Shown piece after piece: positions 8,480 to 9,655 of a DNA stretch of 9,655 nucleotides. Location of the stretch: positions 1-9,655 of the forward strand of contig JANJUT010000271.1 of the NCBI GenBank assembly GCA_024710445.1, written 5' to 3'. Made by a program: the position numbers and the translations under genes. Numbering within the stretch: the stretch's first letter is position 1; every line of letters starts with the position of its first letter. Source of the DNA: Thiobacillus sp. GTDB lineage: Bacteria; Pseudomonadota; Gammaproteobacteria; Burkholderiales; Thiobacillaceae. Under the pieces are notes generated by a model. That model was not told the origin of the DNA and made no database searches. It was given only the letters and a program-made list of their open reading frames with translations.

Positions 8480-9159
8480 CATCGACTTCACGCGATATCC
8501 CGGTCATCACCATCGATGGTCCGTCAGCGTCGGGCAAGGGCACCGTGGCCGAGCGGGTGGCCGTCGCGCTGGGGTTCCATTTTCTCGACAGCGGCGCACT
8601 TTACCGGTTGACTGCGCTGTCGGCCATGAAGCACCGTGTGGCGCTGGATGATGAAGCGCGCGTGGCCGAGCTGGCGGCAAAATTGCCGGCATCATTCCAC
8701 GACGGCGCGGTGTGGCTGACGGATGAGGATGTCACCGAGGCGATCCGTGCGGAAACCGTGGGCGAGGGTGCCTCGAAAGTGGCAGCGTTGCCTGCTGTGC
8801 GCACAGCCTTGCTCGACCGCCAGCGCGCCTATCGGCAAGCGCCGGGACTGGTGGCCGACGGCCGTGACATGGGTACCGTGGTATTTGCTGACGCCGTGGC
8901 CAAAGTGTTCCTGACCGCCAGCGCGGAGGCACGTGCCGAGCGGCGGTATAAGCAGTTGATCGGAAAGGGGAACTCTGCTAATCTCCCAGCCCTTGTTGCT
9001 GACATGCAGGCGCGCGATGCGCGCGACACCGCCCGCGCGGTGGCGCCGCTGAAACCCGCACCCGATGCGCTGTTTCTCGATACGACCCAAATGGATATCG
9101 AATCGGCGGTGCAGGCGGTACTGGCGCACTATGCTTCGTCCAGGACCGGCAACAAGTAA
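8476..9159 (+). CDS. cmk: Cytidylate kinase (CMP/dCMP kinase)
   Basis: A cytosolic P-loop kinase that transfers phosphate from ATP to CMP or dCMP, feeding CTP/dCTP pools. The 227 residues match the usual length. Visible are Walker [10 protein letters not shown] at 15-23, LDSGALYR at 37-44 (nucleotide-monophosphate site), [12 protein letters not shown] at 126-137 with the conserved D128, R130 and D131, and the LID-type series R180, D181, R183, D184 and R187 followed by AVAPL. The start at 8476 overlaps the aroA stop (ATGA), with a weak AGG at 8464-8466. The in-frame start at 8422 would run 19 codons into aroA and add nothing conserved. A TCT GCT AAT CTC codon run near 8974-8985 is unlike the GC-rich codons around it and coincides with a promoter-like sequence. 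rpsA follows after 81 nt. Confidence 0.97.
   Translation: MTSTSRDIPVITIDGPSASGKGTVAERVAVALGFHFLDSGALYRLTALSAMKHRVALDDEARVAELAAKLPASFHDGAVWLTDEDVTEAIRAETVGEGASKVAALPAVRTALLDRQRAYRQAPGLVADGRDMGTVVFADAVAKVFLTASAEARAERRYKQLIGKGNSANLPALVADMQARDARDTARAVAPLKPAPDALFLDTTQMDIESAVQAVLAHYASSRTGNK
8956..8984 (+). promoter_or_regulatory. Possible sigma-70-type promoter inside cmk, towards rpsA
   Basis: TTGATC (8956-8961) and TAATCT (8979-8984) are separated by 17 nt. A TGC immediately before the second box forms an extended -10 (TGnTAATCT). The first box matches the -35 consensus at four of six positions and the -10 at three of six. It lies in a local A+T-rich patch with unusual codons, about 250 nt before rpsA. 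In E. coli, rpsA is also transcribed from inside the upstream kinase gene, so the place is plausible. It is a by-eye match only. Confidence 0.3.
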
Positions 9160-9170
9160 GTTTTACCCGT

Positions 9171-9200
9171 GTCGGCCTGCGCCCTGCAGGTTGGCTTTTT
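9171..9200 (+). terminator. Probable Rho-independent terminator after cmk
   Basis: Arms at 9171-9180 and 9186-9195 can form a 10-bp RNA stem: a solid CCTGC/GCAGG core next to the loop, and five outer pairs of which three are G-U. The loop is GCCCT (9181-9185). Five T residues (9196-9200) follow at once. It begins 12 nt after the cmk stop, as expected for the end of the serC-cmk unit. The wobble pairs and short T-run make partial readthrough into rpsA likely. An 8-bp palindrome CCTGCAGG overlaps the loop and the right arm. Confidence 0.6.
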
Positions 9201-9240
9201 GCAACTAACCCCGTCCTTACCGACGGACTGAAGGTTTTAA
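9201..9240 (+). promoter_or_regulatory. rpsA leader: small hairpin and Shine-Dalgarno
   Basis: CCGTC (9211-9215) and GACGG (9222-9226) form a 5-bp hairpin with a 6-nt loop, just ahead of GAAGG (9230-9234), which lies 6 nt before the rpsA ATG. AACC (9207-9210) could also pair with GGTT (9233-9236), covering part of the Shine-Dalgarno. Alternative pairings (GTCC with GGAC, CCTT with AAGG) exclude the main hairpin. The Shine-Dalgarno is clear; translational control by the hairpin is only an inference, suggested by S1 autoregulating its own mRNA in E. coli. Confidence 0.4.
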
Positions 9241-9655
9241 ATGTCTACTGCTACCGCTTCCGCTGCCCCTGAAACGATGGAGAGCTTTGCTGCGCTGTTC
9301 GAGGAATCCCTTGAACACCAGGAAATGCGCCAGGGTGAAGTGATCACCGCTGAAATCGTCGGCATCGACGGCAACTTCGTGACGGTGAATGCCGGCCTCA
9401 AATCCGAGAGCCTGATTCCCATTGAAGAATTCAAGAACGATCAGGGCGAAGTTGAAGCCACGATCGGTGATTTTGTTTCGGTCGCCATCGAGTCGATCGA
9501 AGACGGATTTGGCGCCACCAAGCTGTCGCGCGAGCGCGCCAAGAAACTGGCTGCATGGCTGGATCTGGAAGCCGCCATGAACGAAGGCCGGATTGTCACC
9601 GGTATGGTGCAGGGCAAGGTCAAGGGTGGTCTGACCGTGTTGGTGGGCGGCCTGC
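9241..9655 (+). CDS. rpsA: 30S ribosomal protein S1, N-terminal part (3' end outside the window)
   Basis: S1 binds mRNA and helps load structured messages onto the 30S subunit; it is built from tandem S1 (OB-fold) repeats. The 138 visible residues cover the first repeat, which docks on the ribosome through S2, and the start of the second. Recognisable segments are ESFAALFEESL at 14-24, NAGLKSESLIPIEEFKNDQGE at roughly 49-69, EDGFGATKLSRERAKK and GKVKGGLTVLVGG at the end. The start at 9241 has GAAGG 6 nt upstream. The later ATG at 9277 (M13) lines up with the E. coli start but has no Shine-Dalgarno, so a 12-residue Ala/Thr/Ser-rich extension is predicted, as I recall in other betaproteobacteria. 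The frame is open to the end of the window. ihfB commonly follows rpsA but is not reached. Confidence 0.96.
   Translation, partial: MSTATASAAPETMESFAALFEESLEHQEMRQGEVITAEIVGIDGNFVTVNAGLKSESLIPIEEFKNDQGEVEATIGDFVSVAIESIEDGFGATKLSRERAKKLAAWLDLEAAMNEGRIVTGMVQGKVKGGLTVLVGGL

Noticed and set aside
1..9655. tRNA or rRNA genes, CRISPR arrays, insertion sequences, attachment sites
   Set aside because: Nearly every base is accounted for by housekeeping genes on one strand; I found no repeat array, transposase, terminal repeats or cloverleaf-like sequence.

Overview
The window is a gene-dense, roughly 60% G+C stretch of bacterial chromosome with every gene on the + strand. Gene order is gyrA (3' part) - serC - serA - pheA (aroQ-pheA) - hisC - tyrA - aroA - cmk - rpsA (5' part). 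This is the proteobacterial 'serC-pheA-aroA supraoperon' between gyrA and rpsA. A serA gene between serC and pheA, separate rather than fused tyrA and aroA genes, and the protein sequences together suggest a betaproteobacterium, perhaps of the Nitrosomonadales/Gallionellales type. The lineage is inferred from remembered family patterns, not from a search.

Layout. 1-1842 encodes the C-terminal two thirds of DNA gyrase A. After a 4-nt gap come serC (1847-2926) and serA (2919-4094), for the first two steps of serine synthesis; SerC also serves pyridoxal phosphate synthesis in many proteobacteria. pheA (4094-5164) encodes a chorismate mutase/prephenate dehydratase, hisC (5176-6327) an aminotransferase, tyrA (6324-7190) an arogenate/prephenate dehydrogenase and aroA (7190-8479) EPSP synthase. 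cmk (8476-9159) encodes CMP kinase. An 81-nt gap then holds a probable intrinsic terminator and a small leader hairpin, and rpsA (from 9241) runs off the end of the window.

How the genes fit together. SerA and SerC make phosphoserine from 3-phosphoglycerate. AroA makes EPSP, the precursor of chorismate. The mutase domain of PheA makes prephenate, which goes to phenylpyruvate (PheA dehydratase domain) or to the tyrosine branch (TyrA). The HisC-type enzyme can plausibly transaminate the aromatic keto acids as well as imidazole-acetol phosphate. From serC to cmk the genes overlap by 1-8 nt or lie within 11 nt, so translational coupling is likely. cmk and rpsA are a conserved neighbour pair.

I see no mobile element, CRISPR array, tRNA, rRNA or defence gene, and no undescribed multigene system. 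Points worth a second look are small: a Ser in AroA where most class I enzymes have Pro, a hairpin inside an unusual HisC C-terminal tail, an apparently missing catalytic acid in SerA, NADP-type residues in TyrA, and a possible promoter/terminator/leader arrangement ahead of rpsA.
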